Positions 30,967 through 41,056 of a DNA stretch of 64,000 nucleotides are shown one piece after another; the stretch's first letter is position 1, and each line of letters starts with the position of its first letter. Position numbers and translations under genes: made by a program. The notes beneath the pieces were generated by a model that had not been told where the DNA came from, did no database searches, and worked only from the letters and a program-made list of their open reading frames with translations. This DNA is from SXOA01 sp051004015 (lineage in GTDB: Bacteria; Planctomycetota; Planctomycetia; Pirellulales; Pirellulaceae), in NCBI GenBank assembly GCA_051004015.1, contig JBPCKT010000157.1, positions 153,595 through 217,594 on the forward strand, given 5' to 3'.

Positions 30967-33900
30967 ATGAAATATTCTCTCCCCTTCGCCCTCCTCTTCC
31001 TCGCCGGCTTCTCCTTCGCTCAGGACAAGCCCGACGTTCCCAAGCCGGAGGAAAAGGCCGTCGATGTCATTGGCCAGCAGGCTGCCGCGCTCGAAGCGGA
31101 GCTGGGCAAATTCAAGGACAGCACTCCCGAAGCTGCCGAGGCGATGGTCAAGCTCGTCGACCTGTATCACAAAGACGGTCGGCTGTTCGGCCTGGTGCGT
31201 GTGGGTCAGCAGTTCGCCTCCGCCCATCCGACCGATCCGCGGCACAAGGCGGTCATGCTCAAGCTCATCGACGGCCTCGAGGCCATCAGTCGAAACAAGG
31301 ATCTTTCCGCGGTCTGCCGCCAGTTTCTGGCCCGCTATGAAGGCCAGCCGGAATGTCCCGAGGTGGAAATCCGCTTGGCGAATGCCATGAATCAACTTGA
31401 GGATCGCGCCCGCGCCGCCGACGCCTGCAGAGCGGTCTGGAAACGGCAAGGGCCAACCGAAATCGGCCGCCGCTACGGAGCGATGGCCGTGCAACAGTAC
31501 AGCGCGGCCAACACGGGAGAGACCATCACCGCTGCGGCGGAGCTTGCCGATGAGATGCTCGACAAGCTGCCCGCCGGCGAATACGCCAAGGAGCTCGGCC
31601 ACCATTCGTTCTGGGAATGGCGGCGGATCGGCCAGTGGGCCAAGGCCACCGCGGTCGGAACCAAGCTCATCGCCAAAAATCTCGTCGGCGATAACGAAGC
31701 CCTGCGGCAGTTCCACCTGTACATGGCGGAGAACCAGGGGAACCTGGGCCAGCACGCCAATGCCGCCGAGAGCTTTAAGAAGGCCCGCGCTCTTCGCGAC
31801 GAGCCATCCTCCCATTACAACGTCGTCTTTCGCCTGTATCATGCCGGCGCGAAGCCCGCGGAACTGGAGCCGCTCGTCAATGAATATGTCAGCAAGTACC
31901 CCGCCCGGCCCGACCGATTTCAACTGCAAAGCTATCTGGCCATTTCCTTGCTGAATAACGGCGACAAACCCCGCGCCGTGCAGATGTTTGCTTCGCTCCT
32001 GGCGGACGATCCGGCCACTAACGGCAATGCCAGCTACTTCGCTCGCGAGAACGGCGCGGAGCCCGCTCAAATTGCCGATAGCGAGCAAAAGCTGCTAGCC
32101 GCCATCGCGCAGAAAAAGGAGGGGGCCTACTACCTGCGGTATGTGCTGGCGACGGAGATCTACCGCGACCGCTACAAAGATATGGTGCAGGGGAAGGCCA
32201 AGGCCAAGCAGATGTTCCGCGAGCTGATTTCGCAGTCACCGACGGATGACGGACACACGTCCGGCGCAGTCGATTATCTGCTCTACAACGCCGCCAGCGA
32301 TGACGAATTCAAGAGTGACCTGGCCCTGATTTTTGCTGCCCGAGCGCAGTATCCGCACCTGCCGACGTTTCGCGACATGGTGAAGACCTGGTCCGCCGCT
32401 GCACGGCAGAACAAGGATCATGCCCCTCGCGCCGCCATTGCGATGGATGAATTCAAGAAGGCTTCTGCCGAACCAATGACCACGGCCTTCGCCGAACAGC
32501 GGAACAACCAGTACCCGCCGGGAGAGGCCATCCGCAACAACCTGCTCGACGCGGGGACATTTGACAAGCTCAACGACTCCGCCGCCCGTTACGCCCTCAC
32601 CACGCAGATGGAATGGTTTCGCCATTATGCTCCCGGCAACAAACGGGGAGAGATGATTCGCGTCTACGCCCTCTGGTGCAAACGCTTTCCCACCGATTTC
32701 CCAGCCGCCTTCGGCTGGCTGGAAACGGCGACTGACTACGGCAAGCCGGAGGACTGCAAGGCGGCTGCGGGGAACCTACTCAAATTTGAGCCCCAGTCAA
32801 ACAATGCGGACATCTGGCGGCGGCTGCTCATCGCGGCGGATCGGAACAATGATGCGGCGATGGCCAAGCAGGCCCATACGTGGATGACGCAGGCCATCGC
32901 CAAGTTTGGAAACGAGCCGACTTATGCCAGCGGCATCGGGGATTTGCTCCTGAAGTATCAACTGGAGAATGAAACCGTCGCTCACTGGACAGCGTGCGTG
33001 GCTCTCAATCGCCAGTATGCCGAATCGCGGGAGTGCGCCAGCCGTCTTATCGGGCGGATGAAGACCCCGGCAGAACGCCTGGCGTTTATCACGGAACTGC
33101 TGAAGCACGACACAGATTTCTTCGGCCGCTACACGCAGTGGCTGGCAGACGATTACTTGAAGGCTGGCGACCTGGCCAGCTTCGACCGGGTTCTGAAGGA
33201 AGCCCGTGTGCGGCAGAACGAGCGGCCGTTCCGCGGCTGGGACATCGACATTTGGGTTGCCAACCAGTGGTTCGATGGCGTGCGGGCGAATGTGGAAATG
33301 AAGGAAGATGTCAAGCAGAAGTTCTACGTCGCGCTCGCTGCCGCGGAAATCTATCCCGCCTCCGGCGGCGCGGCGATGGCCATTCTGGAAACGCAGCCCG
33401 AAGACCCGGCCAACAAAACCAAGCGGCTGCTGGAGCTGCAGAAAATCACCCGCAGCGTCGGCAATGAATATTACGACTGGGACCGGCTCTCTCCGTTCGC
33501 CCAGAATGCCGTCACCCGCAAGGATTTCGTCGCCGCGGCGGTCCTTTCCACCGGCATGCTGGCCAACATCCCCAACGTCGATGAGCCGCGAAAGAAAGCC
33601 GCCCGCGACCTGGCGACCCAGTCTTTTGCCCGGCTCGGCAGCGTCGGCCTGACGATTGATGAGAACAGTCCGCTCGCGCCGCTGATGCAAGCTGCATTGT
33701 ATTACCGTCTGGGCGATGAGCGGCTGGCATTCGATTCGTACCTAAACAACAAAGTCCTCTTCGATGCCAACCGCAACCAGCTTCCGCCGGACTTCCTCAC
33801 GTTCATCTGTGAGAGGCTAATGGCGGCTGGCGGCGACGCCAATCACGAAGCCGTCGAGGAAATTCTCCGCGGCTGGCTGGTGCAATTCAGCGAATCGATG

Positions 33901-36900
33901 CAGGTCGACGAAGGGACCAAGGCCAAAATGCAGCTCGCGCTGGCCAAGAATTTCTACAAAGCCCGCCGCTACGATATCGCCCGCAGCGAATTTACCACTG
34001 TCGTCAACCGCTACGCCATGACGCCGCAGGCGATCGAGGCGGAATTCGGCATCGGCGAGACCTTCATGGCTCAGAAGGTCTACGACCAGGCGGAACTGGT
34101 CTTCGAGAAGTTGTCTCACAACTCGGAGATCGACGTCGTGGTGCGGGCGGAATTCCTCCGCGGCGTCCTGGCTTTCCGCCGTGGCGACCGGGATGAAGCC
34201 CGCGACATCTTCAAAGCAGTCCTGGAGCGCGTGCCCAGTGTCGAAGTGGCCAACCAGGCGCTCTTTAATCTCGCCGAAGTTTACGGCTCGGAAGAAAAGT
34301 ACATTGACCAGCTCAATTTGCTCCGCACCGTCGGCCGCTTGGGCCGGGCCAGCAAACGCCGCCACGTGCCGGGCATGCCTCTTTCCATCGTTGTCCACGA
34401 TAGCGACCTGGGCATCAGTCGCGGCCACAACCGGATTCCGGTACGTGTCACGACGCAGCCGGGCGGCGATAGCGAGATGGTCTTTCTCACCGGCTCCGGG
34501 GCGGGCAAGGGGCTGTTCCGCGTTGATTTAGAAACTCGTTTGGGCCAAGCCGTCGCGGGAGACCACGTGCTGCAAGTCACCGGCAAGGATGTGATCAAGT
34601 GCGACTACCCCGAGGAATTCAAGGCCGAGTTCAAGAGCGTGCCGCTCTCCGACGTGGAAATCCAAGTCGCGGCGGACGCGAAGTTCGAAGTGGCCAGCAG
34701 CAAGATCGAGGACCGCAAGCAGGAATCGTTCAGTGAAGCCCTGCAGCGTGAAGTCGTGGACGAAGAAAACCTCGACCGCCGCCGCTCGCTCGTCCGCCCG
34801 GCGAGTCAAATCAAGCCGGGGAACGAGGTGTATCTCCGCGTGAAGGACGGCGACCGTGACCTCACGAACGACGCCGACAAGGTGGTCGTCAAGCTGACCG
34901 CCGACAGCGGCGACCAGGTGCAGGTGACCATGGTGGAGACCGGTGCCCACACCGGCATCTTTGAAGGAACCACAAAGTCGGGCGAGCTGCCCGCGGGCGC
35001 ACTCGCCACGGACAACGCCATCGACCACAACCCGCTGATGGCCATCGACCGGGATTTCAAGAGCTTCTGGATGAGTGACCCGGACGGCGCGACTCCCAAG
35101 CAATTGACCGTCGATATGAAGGACCTGCGGATCGCCACGCGGGTGCGCCTCTCAACGCCTGATGTCACGAAGAATGCCCCAGTCCGCGGCGACCTATTCG
35201 GCAGCCAGGACGGCGAATTTTGGTTCCGCATTGTTAGCCACCCCGAGCGTCCCCCGGCGGCTCCAGTCAGCGGCGTATACGGCCAGATGCGCCGGCGAGT
35301 CTATGCGGGAAACCTCACCGGCTATACCACCTGGCAGCAGGTGACGGACTTCACCAAGAACGGCAAGCCGATTGTCGAAGGCGAGGTGGAGCATTTGCAA
35401 TTTGCCTGGAAGGAAGCCGACGAGAATTACAACAAGCCCTATGCGGTCATCTGGAACGGCAAATTCGTTCAGCCGCGTGACGGCGCGGTCCGCATCCAGG
35501 TGAATGCCGCCACGACCGCCTTGGCCATCGATAATCGCGAGGAATTGCAGCTTGGCCCCGGCGGGCGCACGGTGGACCTGTGGCTCGATGCCGGTACGCA
35601 CGACCTGGCCCTGTTCGCCGCGCATGCCGACGGCAAGCTGCCGGTGGAAGCCCTGCTGGCGCACAGCGACCTTAACAATCCCCTGGTGCAGCTCGCTCCG
35701 TTCCGCCCGCTCGATTTTGACCTCGAAAGTGCCGCGGCTAAGAAGCGGGCGGCTTCCGCCCCAATGGCCGGAGGCGCGGGAAGTGTCCCGCTGTTAGTGA
35801 CTGCGGCCAAGGTGAACAAGAAGTCGGAAAAGTTCGGGCCGACGAAGGAGAACGGACGCGATCTTATCGGCGGCTGGTCGGCACCGGAGGATTTCGTCTC
35901 CTGGGAGTTCGATGCTCCGGCAGTTGGCGCGTACGAAGTCTGGATGCAGCTCGCCCACGCCGGCGAAGGAGGCAAATACAACCTGGAATTTGGCAAGCAG
36001 ATCGTCACCGGCGCTGTCCCCAACACAGGCGGCTGGGATAAGCCGGTGCTGGAGAGAGTCGGCACGATTCTGGTCGAGGCCCCAGGCCGGCAAACTCTGG
36101 CGCTCAAGCCAGTCGAGATCAAGGGAGACGGCCTGCTGAATCTGTATGGCATCACGCTCAAGCCCGCGGCTGCAGGCAGCGTAATCGTGGCCAATAACGA
36201 CTGGGAGTTTCGCTTCCCCGCCCGTCAACTGCGGTATGCCCGCTTCGTTTGCCGGGAGTATCTGGGCGAGGCGCTGGCCATTAACAACGTGGAAATTGGC
36301 GGCGTCCGTCCGGGCGAAGTCTTCATCCCCACCAAGGAAGATGTGTTAGGTCTGGCCGCCAACAACGTACTGGAAATCGCCGCCGGCGACACCGTCACCG
36401 CGACTTACACCGATGAGCTGACCCTTAATGAGACCGGAGCCAGCCAGATTCTTACTGGCAAGCTTCAGGCTACGTACTTCAACGCGGCAGTGCGGCCGAT
36501 TGCCTACGACTTTGCCCGCACGACGGCTGGCGACGTCTACACGGTGCGGAAAGAGCTCAAGCGGGTTGAGCCCGGGGAGCGCGTGATCGTGGAAGTGGTG
36601 GATTACGACGAAGACCGCACCAACCAGCGGGACACGCTCAAGTTGCAGGTCGTCGTCAACGACGGCGAGCCGCTGGAACTCGACGCGACGGAGACCGAGG
36701 AGTACAGCGGCATTTTCACCAAGGAGGTGGATACCTCGGCCAAGAAGGAAAGCGGCAAGCTGACGGTAAAGCCGGGGGACCGGATTTACGTCCGCTATAT
36801 CGATACGCACAACACCTTCCCCGGCCACGCAGTGCCACGGGAGGACGTGGTCTACGTCAATCAGCCGAGCCAGGGGCGGATTCGCATTTTGGAGACGCGC

Positions 36901-38649
36901 GTCATCCCCGCGCCCGCCGATTCCAAGCAGCCGCCGCAGATCACCGTCTTGTCGACCGCCGGCAAGAGCGTCAGTGGCGTGGCCTTTGAGGCGCCGCTTA
37001 CGGTTGAAGTCATCGACCCCGATGCGGCCAAGGACAGCCTCAGCACCGTGCCGGTGCTGCTGACGACGACGGACGGCTCGACCGTGGAGGTGAATTGCGC
37101 CATCAGCACGCAGTTCTCTCCCAACGGAGCGGTTGCCGACGAACGCTGGGCGCTCGAAGAGGGCCGCTTCATCGGCCAGGTCATCTTGCAGCTTGGCGGA
37201 AAGAACAGCCCGGCCTTGGTGCCGCTGACGACCTCGATGCCCCGGAATCTGCTGGGGAAGGTGAAGCTGGGCGAGGGTGCCGAGGAGCAGACCGCCGGAG
37301 CCAATCTCGTGACGCGGGTGCTCAATCTGACCGGCAACGACGTGATTAACGCCGCCTATGCCGATTCCCGCCGACCCGATGGCAAGGCCCAGAAGCTCAA
37401 TTCCAAGGGTCGGCTGATTTCCAACGGCGTCCTGGCGGTAACCGACCGGGACTATGACAAAGAGGTGTCGCAGCTCCACGTCGGCGAGAAGCTGTTCATC
37501 AAAGTGACCGATGCCGACCTGGATTCGTCCGATGCCCGCGATGTGGCTTCCGTGGAAATTACCTCCGACATGGGGGAGAAGGAAACCATTCGCCTGGAAG
37601 AGACGCTGGCCCACAGTGGCATCTTCACCGGCTCCTTGCAGCTCAAAGCGGTGGATAAGCCAAAGGCAGCGAATCTTGATTCCGCGGACCCAGTAGTTGA
37701 GACCTATTTTGGCGACAACTTGATCGTGCAATACCTCGATTCCTCCGCGAGCACCGAAAGCGGCAAGCTGGAGCTCAAAAGCCGCCTGCCCGTGGTGGTG
37801 GGGACCGATGGCCTCGTCGCTGCGTTCAGCAAGACGTTCGGCGATGAGACGCTGGCGGTGGAAACCAAATTCCGCATCGCCGAAAGCTACTTCGAGCTGT
37901 TCAAGAGCCACAAGAGCTTGCAGCGCGAGGACGAGAAGAAGACCGATCTGGAAGCCGGCCGCCGCATTTTGCGGGAAGTCATGGAGGATTATCCCGATCC
38001 GAGATATGCTCCGCGGATTGCGTACTTGCTGGGGCAATTCGCCCAGGAGCTCGAGCAGTGGGACGAAGCCATTCGCTCGTATGACCTGATCATCCAGCAG
38101 TACCCCGACCACACCTTGGCCCCGGACGCCCAGTACAAGCTGGCCCAGAGCTACGAAGAGGCGGGAGACTTCGATCAGGCTCTGGAGGCATATGTGACGC
38201 TGGCCGCCACTTATCCCAAGAGCCCGCTGATTCCCAACGTGATGATCCGCATCTCCGACTACTTTTACAAGCACGAGCGGTACCAGGTGGCGGCTCAGGT
38301 GGGGGAGAAATTTTTGGAGCGATTCCAGACGCATCAGCACGCCCCCAAACTCGCGTTCCGCGTGGGGCAGTGCTACTACAAATCGAAGAAGTACGCGGTG
38401 GCCGGCGCATCATTCGACAAGTTTGCCAAGATCTTTCCGGACGATGCTCTTTGTGCCGACGCCTTGTTCTGGTCCGGCGAGAGCTTTCGATTGGGCGGCA
38501 ACAACAGCGAAGCCTTCCGCCGCTACAACCGCTGCCGCTGGGACTATCCCAGTAGCGAAGGGGCCAAATATGCCCGCGGCCGTTTGGCCCTGCCGGAGAT
38601 GCTGCAGCAGTTTGAGGCGGAAGCCAACAGCGTGGATGACAACAAATAA
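30967..38649 (+). CDS. giant secreted TPR/beta-sandwich protein, 2560 aa
   Basis: Signal peptide (MKYSLPFALLFLAGFSFA). Residues about 40-1140 are divergent helical TPR-like repeats. A beta region follows to about 2290. It has three copies of an S-layer-like module: near 1285-1340 (VKDGDRDLTNDAD, then ETGAHTGIFEG), 1871-1920 (VVDYDEDRTNQRD, then EEYSGIFTKE) and 2176-2225 (VTDADLDSSDARD, then ETLAHSGIFTG). Between them are an F5/8-type C-like stretch (AIDRDFKSFWMSDPDG near 1360), a PA14-like part (1480-1560) and a CBM6-like part (1640-1740). The C-terminal 220 residues are canonical TPRs (YDLIIQQYPDHTLAPDAQYK). It probably spans the periplasm or coats the cell. Cotranscribed with the ExbBD-type motor downstream. 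Confidence 0.85.
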   Translation: MKYSLPFALLFLAGFSFAQDKPDVPKPEEKAVDVIGQQAAALEAELGKFKDSTPEAAEAMVKLVDLYHKDGRLFGLVRVGQQFASAHPTDPRHKAVMLKLIDGLEAISRNKDLSAVCRQFLARYEGQPECPEVEIRLANAMNQLEDRARAADACRAVWKRQGPTEIGRRYGAMAVQQYSAANTGETITAAAELADEMLDKLPAGEYAKELGHHSFWEWRRIGQWAKATAVGTKLIAKNLVGDNEALRQFHLYMAENQGNLGQHANAAESFKKARALRDEPSSHYNVVFRLYHAGAKPAELEPLVNEYVSKYPARPDRFQLQSYLAISLLNNGDKPRAVQMFASLLADDPATNGNASYFARENGAEPAQIADSEQKLLAAIAQKKEGAYYLRYVLATEIYRDRYKDMVQGKAKAKQMFRELISQSPTDDGHTSGAVDYLLYNAASDDEFKSDLALIFAARAQYPHLPTFRDMVKTWSAAARQNKDHAPRAAIAMDEFKKASAEPMTTAFAEQRNNQYPPGEAIRNNLLDAGTFDKLNDSAARYALTTQMEWFRHYAPGNKRGEMIRVYALWCKRFPTDFPAAFGWLETATDYGKPEDCKAAAGNLLKFEPQSNNADIWRRLLIAADRNNDAAMAKQAHTWMTQAIAKFGNEPTYASGIGDLLLKYQLENETVAHWTACVALNRQYAESRECASRLIGRMKTPAERLAFITELLKHDTDFFGRYTQWLADDYLKAGDLASFDRVLKEARVRQNERPFRGWDIDIWVANQWFDGVRANVEMKEDVKQKFYVALAAAEIYPASGGAAMAILETQPEDPANKTKRLLELQKITRSVGNEYYDWDRLSPFAQNAVTRKDFVAAAVLSTGMLANIPNVDEPRKKAARDLATQSFARLGSVGLTIDENSPLAPLMQAALYYRLGDERLAFDSYLNNKVLFDANRNQLPPDFLTFICERLMAAGGDANHEAVEEILRGWLVQFSESMQVDEGTKAKMQLALAKNFYKARRYDIARSEFTTVVNRYAMTPQAIEAEFGIGETFMAQKVYDQAELVFEKLSHNSEIDVVVRAEFLRGVLAFRRGDRDEARDIFKAVLERVPSVEVANQALFNLAEVYGSEEKYIDQLNLLRTVGRLGRASKRRHVPGMPLSIVVHDSDLGISRGHNRIPVRVTTQPGGDSEMVFLTGSGAGKGLFRVDLETRLGQAVAGDHVLQVTGKDVIKCDYPEEFKAEFKSVPLSDVEIQVAADAKFEVASSKIEDRKQESFSEALQREVVDEENLDRRRSLVRPASQIKPGNEVYLRVKDGDRDLTNDADKVVVKLTADSGDQVQVTMVETGAHTGIFEGTTKSGELPAGALATDNAIDHNPLMAIDRDFKSFWMSDPDGATPKQLTVDMKDLRIATRVRLSTPDVTKNAPVRGDLFGSQDGEFWFRIVSHPERPPAAPVSGVYGQMRRRVYAGNLTGYTTWQQVTDFTKNGKPIVEGEVEHLQFAWKEADENYNKPYAVIWNGKFVQPRDGAVRIQVNAATTALAIDNREELQLGPGGRTVDLWLDAGTHDLALFAAHADGKLPVEALLAHSDLNNPLVQLAPFRPLDFDLESAAAKKRAASAPMAGGAGSVPLLVTAAKVNKKSEKFGPTKENGRDLIGGWSAPEDFVSWEFDAPAVGAYEVWMQLAHAGEGGKYNLEFGKQIVTGAVPNTGGWDKPVLERVGTILVEAPGRQTLALKPVEIKGDGLLNLYGITLKPAAAGSVIVANNDWEFRFPARQLRYARFVCREYLGEALAINNVEIGGVRPGEVFIPTKEDVLGLAANNVLEIAAGDTVTATYTDELTLNETGASQILTGKLQATYFNAAVRPIAYDFARTTAGDVYTVRKELKRVEPGERVIVEVVDYDEDRTNQRDTLKLQVVVNDGEPLELDATETEEYSGIFTKEVDTSAKKESGKLTVKPGDRIYVRYIDTHNTFPGHAVPREDVVYVNQPSQGRIRILETRVIPAPADSKQPPQITVLSTAGKSVSGVAFEAPLTVEVIDPDAAKDSLSTVPVLLTTTDGSTVEVNCAISTQFSPNGAVADERWALEEGRFIGQVILQLGGKNSPALVPLTTSMPRNLLGKVKLGEGAEEQTAGANLVTRVLNLTGNDVINAAYADSRRPDGKAQKLNSKGRLISNGVLAVTDRDYDKEVSQLHVGEKLFIKVTDADLDSSDARDVASVEITSDMGEKETIRLEETLAHSGIFTGSLQLKAVDKPKAANLDSADPVVETYFGDNLIVQYLDSSASTESGKLELKSRLPVVVGTDGLVAAFSKTFGDETLAVETKFRIAESYFELFKSHKSLQREDEKKTDLEAGRRILREVMEDYPDPRYAPRIAYLLGQFAQELEQWDEAIRSYDLIIQQYPDHTLAPDAQYKLAQSYEEAGDFDQALEAYVTLAATYPKSPLIPNVMIRISDYFYKHERYQVAAQVGEKFLERFQTHQHAPKLAFRVGQCYYKSKKYAVAGASFDKFAKIFPDDALCADALFWSGESFRLGGNNSEAFRRYNRCRWDYPSSEGAKYARGRLALPEMLQQFEAEANSVDDNK

Positions 38650-38650
38650 A

Positions 38651-38681
38651 GGCGAGCGGGGGGCGTAAGCCCCCTGATACT
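38651..38681. repeat. GGGGGC..GCCCCC palindrome repeat
   Basis: Palindrome GGGGGC-GTAA-GCCCCC within a 31-nt unit. A copy differing at one base lies inside the selD fusion gene at 55542-55572. Confidence 0.85.
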
Positions 38682-38722
38682 AGCGCCGCACGACCGACCG
38701 ACCTTTCAAAAATCAATACGCC

Positions 38723-39688
38723 ATGTGGACTCTCATTTTCCTCGCCTTCGCCCAGGCCGACGATATCCTGGCCGATGAAGCCAAATCCAAGAATCCCGCT
38801 GCCGCCAAAGTAACGGAGCCGGGCGCCGTTTCACCCAGGGAGAGCAACAAGTCGGGTGAGCCAACCGGCGTGAAATCCCCAGACGGCAAGATTCCCGAGC
38901 CGCCGAAGGCGGGCGAGAGAAAGGAGTCGCCGCCCACAGAGACAGCGCCTGCCGACGCAGGCGGCAAAGAAGGTGACGCGGCTGTGAAGGAAGAGTCGAT
39001 CTGGAGCAAAATGGCCAACACGGGCGCGATGGGCTACATGATTCAGGGGGGCATCTTCATGTGGCCGATCCTGATCCTGGGAATTCTGGCGCTGGGTGTC
39101 ATCATCGAGAGATATCGCGCCTTGCTGATGATCAACGCCCGCAACGAAACGCTCCGGGAAAAGGTGCTGGAGCTGTTGCAGCAGGACCGGATTGAAGAAG
39201 CCCTCGCCGCCTGCGAGCGCGAACAGGGTCCGGTTCCGGCTATTCTGGGCGCGGGGTTGCGAAAGTACCTGATCCTCCGCAAGCTCAATTACGACCCCGG
39301 CAAGATTGAAGAGCAGGTGCTCAAGGGGATGGAGGACTACAGCGTGCATGTGGTCGCGGCGCTCGAGCGGCACATTCCCATTCTGGCAACCGTGTCGAGC
39401 GCCGCCCCCATGATTGGCTTTCTAGGAACGGTGCAGGGGATGGTGATCTCCTTCGAGGAAATCGCCGCCAAGTCCGGCCAGGGGGACATTGTGCAACTGG
39501 CCGCGGCGGGCATTATGGTGGCCCTGCTAACGACAGTGCTGGGCCTGATCGTCGGCATCCCGGCCTACATTGCCTTCAACTATTTCACGAGCGTCATCAA
39601 TCGATTCGTCCTGGGCGTGGAAGAGACGGCGGCCGAGCTGATTGAAGCGGTTACTCTGCAACTCGCGCTATCGGGACGCGAGGCATAA
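38723..39688 (+). CDS. MotA/TolQ/ExbB proton-channel family protein
   Basis: 321 aa. After an N-terminal hydrophobic segment and a 75-residue polar, Pro/Ala/Lys-rich linker, the channel core begins near residue 105. The first helix is FMWPILILGILALGVIIERY. The two long conserved helices lie near 215-285: SSAAPMIGFLGTVQGMVISF and AAGIMVALLTTVLGLIVGIPAYIAF, the TolQ/ExbB signature. The N-terminal extension, probably periplasmic, is absent from classical ExbB of about 240 aa but common in MotA/TolQ homologues of planctomycetes and myxobacteria. It uses the proton gradient with ExbD-type partners, which follow directly. It lies downstream of the giant TPR protein, 73 nt away. Confidence 0.93.
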   Translation: MWTLIFLAFAQADDILADEAKSKNPAAAKVTEPGAVSPRESNKSGEPTGVKSPDGKIPEPPKAGERKESPPTETAPADAGGKEGDAAVKEESIWSKMANTGAMGYMIQGGIFMWPILILGILALGVIIERYRALLMINARNETLREKVLELLQQDRIEEALAACEREQGPVPAILGAGLRKYLILRKLNYDPGKIEEQVLKGMEDYSVHVVAALERHIPILATVSSAAPMIGFLGTVQGMVISFEEIAAKSGQGDIVQLAAAGIMVALLTTVLGLIVGIPAYIAFNYFTSVINRFVLGVEETAAELIEAVTLQLALSGREA

Positions 39689-39707
39689 CAGGGCAGGTGT
39701 CTGAATC

Positions 39708-40142
39708 ATGCGTCCCCGTCGAGGACTATCGAAACTTCTTGTGGAACCGGCTGCGGTTGCCACCGGGGACATCGCGTTCAATCTGATCGTGTTTTTCCTC
39801 GTCTGTGCCTCGTCTCAGCCCGCCACGGGACGGCGACAAGACCTGCCGAGCAGTGAAAAGTCGAAGCAAGAGCAGCAGAACAAGAGTATCGAGGTGTCCC
39901 TGACTCGCTCGGAAACCATGGTGACCCTCAACGGTGATCCGATGAAGACCGCTGAGTTTCCAGCGAGAATCGTGCGCCTGCTGTCGCAAAAACCACTTCC
40001 CGAGGACCGGGTGGTCATCGTCAAGAGCACGCCCGATACCCCGTACCAGCACTGGATCAGCATTACCTCGCAGATTCAGGACGCGGGCGGCAGCATCACG
40101 ATCCAGCGCGAGGAGCAACGCTTGGAGGTCGTGGGACCATGA
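39708..40142 (+). CDS. ExbD/TolR-family protein 1
   Basis: 144 aa. A single N-terminal membrane helix carries the proton-translocating Asp in ATGDIAFNLIVFFLV near residue 21; the periplasmic domain follows (VSLTRSETMVTLNGDPMKTAEF, ending in a strand VVIVKSTPDTPYQHWI). Short cytoplasmic N-terminus with basic residues. ExbD-type proteins couple ion flow through ExbB to movement of a periplasmic partner. The next ExbD gene overlaps by 4 nt (ATGA), so the two are translationally coupled and are probably made in equal amounts, as a heteromeric pair. Confidence 0.92.
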   Translation: MRPRRGLSKLLVEPAAVATGDIAFNLIVFFLVCASSQPATGRRQDLPSSEKSKQEQQNKSIEVSLTRSETMVTLNGDPMKTAEFPARIVRLLSQKPLPEDRVVIVKSTPDTPYQHWISITSQIQDAGGSITIQREEQRLEVVGP

Positions 40143-40546
40143 AGATCGCCCGCAAACCTATGAAAGCGGACGTGCCGAGCGTGGCGATGGGGGACATTGC
40201 GTTCAACCTGCTGATTTTCTTTGTGATTCTGGCCCGGGCTCAAGACGACACGCACGTCCGCTGGGAGCCGGCGAAAGCCGCCGGCGTTCAGCCCAACGTG
40301 TCGTCGCGAGTAAGTGTCGTCATCGATACCGGCGGCAAAATTCATCTCAACGGCCGGCAGATCGGCGAGGTGCAACTGACGGGAGCGATTAAGGATTTGC
40401 TGGGGAGCCAGCCCGAGGGAAAGCGTACCGTGCTGCTCAAGGTGCACCGCACCGCCCCCGCGGAAAGATTTGAACCGGTCATCGAGGCCATCAGCCAGGC
40501 CGGCGGCGAGATGGTCCACGTGTTGAATCAGGAAATCAAGGAATAA
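40139..40546 (+). CDS. ExbD/TolR-family protein 2
   Basis: 135 aa. The membrane helix again has the essential Asp (VAMGDIAFNLLIFFVIL, near residue 18). The periplasmic part (VSVVIDTGGKIHLNGRQIGEV, then TVLLKVHRTAPAERFEPVI) is a normal TolR-like fold. It differs enough from the first ExbD to be an old duplication. One TolQ with two TolR-like proteins is the composition of the AglRQS motor in Myxococcus gliding, as well as of some Tol systems; here the resemblance is only in composition. Confidence 0.92.
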   Translation: MKIARKPMKADVPSVAMGDIAFNLLIFFVILARAQDDTHVRWEPAKAAGVQPNVSSRVSVVIDTGGKIHLNGRQIGEVQLTGAIKDLLGSQPEGKRTVLLKVHRTAPAERFEPVIEAISQAGGEMVHVLNQEIKE

Positions 40547-40561
40547 CTTTAGGAATAAGCG

Positions 40562-41050
40562 ATGCCAACATCTAAATCTCTCCCACCGAAGGACGCACCA
40601 TCGGTCCTGGATGTCTCGGGCGACTTCCGCAATCTGCGGACGCATGGCACCGCCTCGCTGGGAGAGCTGAAGGAGTTCCTGGGCAAATTGCGGCGCAAGA
40701 GTCCGCAAGAGGTTATCGGGATTGTGTCTTCGAGCCTGCTCATCCAGAGCGTGGTCATCGCCACGGCGCTCACCTTCGTGTTCATGGTGGTGTTCACGGT
40801 TGGGCCATTCCTTCTGATGGGGCCGCCCAAAGCGAAACCCGCCCAGGCTCCCGCGGCTGCCGTGGCTCCGGTTGCTGTCACCGGCGCCGCGAAAGCCACG
40901 CCGACCAAGGGCGACAAAACGGCCGGTCCCTCCGAGGAAGATGCCGCCAAAGCTGTCAAGGCGATGGGGATGGATGAGGTGAAGTCGGCGGACCCAAAGT
41001 TGAACCCGCTGGAGAAAGATTTTGACAAGCTTTTGGATGGAGCCAAGTAG
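40562..41050 (+). CDS. small membrane protein of the TPR/ExbBD cluster
   Basis: 162 aa. A cytoplasmic N-terminal part (to about residue 55) is followed by one or two membrane helices (SSLLIQSVVIATALTFVFMV, then VFTVGPFLLMG to about residue 86) and an Ala/Pro/Lys-rich, flexible tail, which ends in a conserved-looking acidic helix (DEVKSADPKLNPLEKDFDKLL). TonB and TolA proteins share the plan of one helix plus Pro/Lys-rich spacer, so this could be the energy-transducing arm, but no TonB C-terminal domain is visible. It starts 15 nt after the second ExbD gene. Confidence 0.75.
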   Translation: MPTSKSLPPKDAPSVLDVSGDFRNLRTHGTASLGELKEFLGKLRRKSPQEVIGIVSSSLLIQSVVIATALTFVFMVVFTVGPFLLMGPPKAKPAQAPAAAVAPVAVTGAAKATPTKGDKTAGPSEEDAAKAVKAMGMDEVKSADPKLNPLEKDFDKLLDGAK

Positions 41051-41056
41051 TTTTTT

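Noticed and set aside
36346..38340. 664-codon ORF opposite the giant TPR gene
   Set aside because: Antisense shadow; the plus-strand frame has continuous domain structure and a signal peptide.
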